NCBI GenBank assembly: GCA_030656145.1
Contig: JAUSOF010000064.1
Location: 1-44,706, forward strand
Direction of reading: 5' to 3'
DNA: 44,706 nucleotides
Source of the DNA: Pseudomonas sp.
Lineage (GTDB): Bacteria > Pseudomonadota > Gammaproteobacteria > Pseudomonadales > Pseudomonadaceae
The notes under the pieces were generated by a model. That model was not told where the DNA came from. It was given only the letters and a program-made list of their open reading frames with translations, and ran no database searches. Numbering within the stretch: the first letter of the stretch is position 1; each line of letters opens with the position of its first letter. The translations under genes were made by a program, and so were the position numbers. Below are positions 44,424-44,706 of this stretch, one piece after another.

Positions 44424-44706
44424 TCAATAGACATCGCGGCGATAGCGGCCCTGCTCGACCAGCTCACTGACTGCCGTATGGCCCAGCACGTCATGCAGCA
44501 CCCGGTCGACGCCGCCGGCCATGCCCTCGAGGCTGCCGCAGACGTAAATCGACGCGCCATCGGCTAACCATTCGCGCAGCAGCTCGGCGGCTTCGCCCAG
44601 GCGATCTTGTACATAGGCCTTGTGCGCCTGGTCGCGGGAGAAGGCCAGATCCAGGCGCGCCAAGTCGCCGGAGGCCAGCCACCCCTGCAACTCATCCCGG
44701 CAATAG
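44424..44706 (-). CDS. CysJ-like NADPH flavoprotein reductase, C-terminal fragment (cut by window edge)
   Basis: 94 codons up to the stop are visible. The text YCRDELQGWL, LDLAFSRDQAHKAYVQDRL, ASIYVCGSLEGMAGGVDRVL and the terminal RRDVY match the NADPH-binding C-terminus of the FNR/CysJ family. These include the FSRDQ and YVCG motifs that bind NADPH ribose-phosphate and nicotinamide, and the C-terminal tyrosine that stacks on FAD. The N-terminal part, including any flavodoxin or membrane domain, is outside the window. It could thus be sulfite reductase alpha or a PepSY-linked reductase; the latter fits the P. aeruginosa neighbourhood better, from memory. Confidence 0.85.
   Translation of the reverse strand, partial: YCRDELQGWLASGDLARLDLAFSRDQAHKAYVQDRLGEAAELLREWLADGASIYVCGSLEGMAGGVDRVLHDVLGHTAVSELVEQGRYRRDVY

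Overview
The window is a stretch of core chromosome from a gamma-proteobacterium that is almost certainly a Pseudomonas (sensu lato). The evidence is GC-rich coding sequence, Pseudomonas-type proteins throughout (short-form HisG, RpoN, HPF, PtsN, RapZ and NPr in a row, and a RoxS/RoxR redox pair), and several families of REP-like palindromes (GTAGGAGC..., GTAGCCCGGAT...) typical of that genus. From memory, gene order follows the P. aeruginosa chromosome from hisD/hisG through mreBCD and gatCAB to roxSR and dpp, so most of the window is conserved housekeeping DNA. I saw no rRNA, tRNA, CRISPR array, prophage or complete insertion sequence.

Layout. (1) 1-5614, minus strand: hisD (5' end only), hisG, murA, ibaG and the mlaFEDCB phospholipid-transport operon. 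(2) 5884-13010, plus strand: kdsD-kdsC-lptC-lptA-lptB-rpoN-hpf-ptsN-rapZ-ptsO, which joins Kdo synthesis and LPS export to sigma-54 and the nitrogen phosphotransferase system. (3) 13050-26098: pmbA, darP and tldD, then a long minus-strand series that reads mreB-mreC-mreD-maf-rng-yhdP-nit-tldD, covering cell shape, RNA processing, the outer-membrane lipid bridge and peptide maturation. (4) 26451-29777, plus strand: gatCAB. (5) 29838-35474: an RlpA-like lipoprotein, a CaCA antiporter, an AEC carrier, the roxS/roxR redox two-component system and a periplasmic SIMPL protein. (6) 35691-41518, plus strand: a complete dppABCDF dipeptide ABC transporter. (7) 41974-44706, minus strand: 5-oxoprolinase pxpABC behind the 3' end of a CysJ-like flavoprotein reductase. 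Groups 6 and 7 converge on a 455-bp spacer filled with repeats.

I found no clearly new multi-gene system. The most unusual features lie in the non-coding and start-codon fabric. mreC appears to start at AUA. Repeat elements sit exactly at the start-codon junctions of three genes (rlpA-like, dppC, dppD), and in the dpp operon each repeat is crossed by a small ORF that stops in an ATGA overlap with the next gene. There is a 171-bp MITE-like element with perfect 20-bp inverted ends. Sigma-54-type GG-N10-GC elements lie upstream of rpoN, the antiporter gene and dppA. An intrinsic terminator lies between mreB and mreC, and the mreB leader carries an imperfect repeat array.
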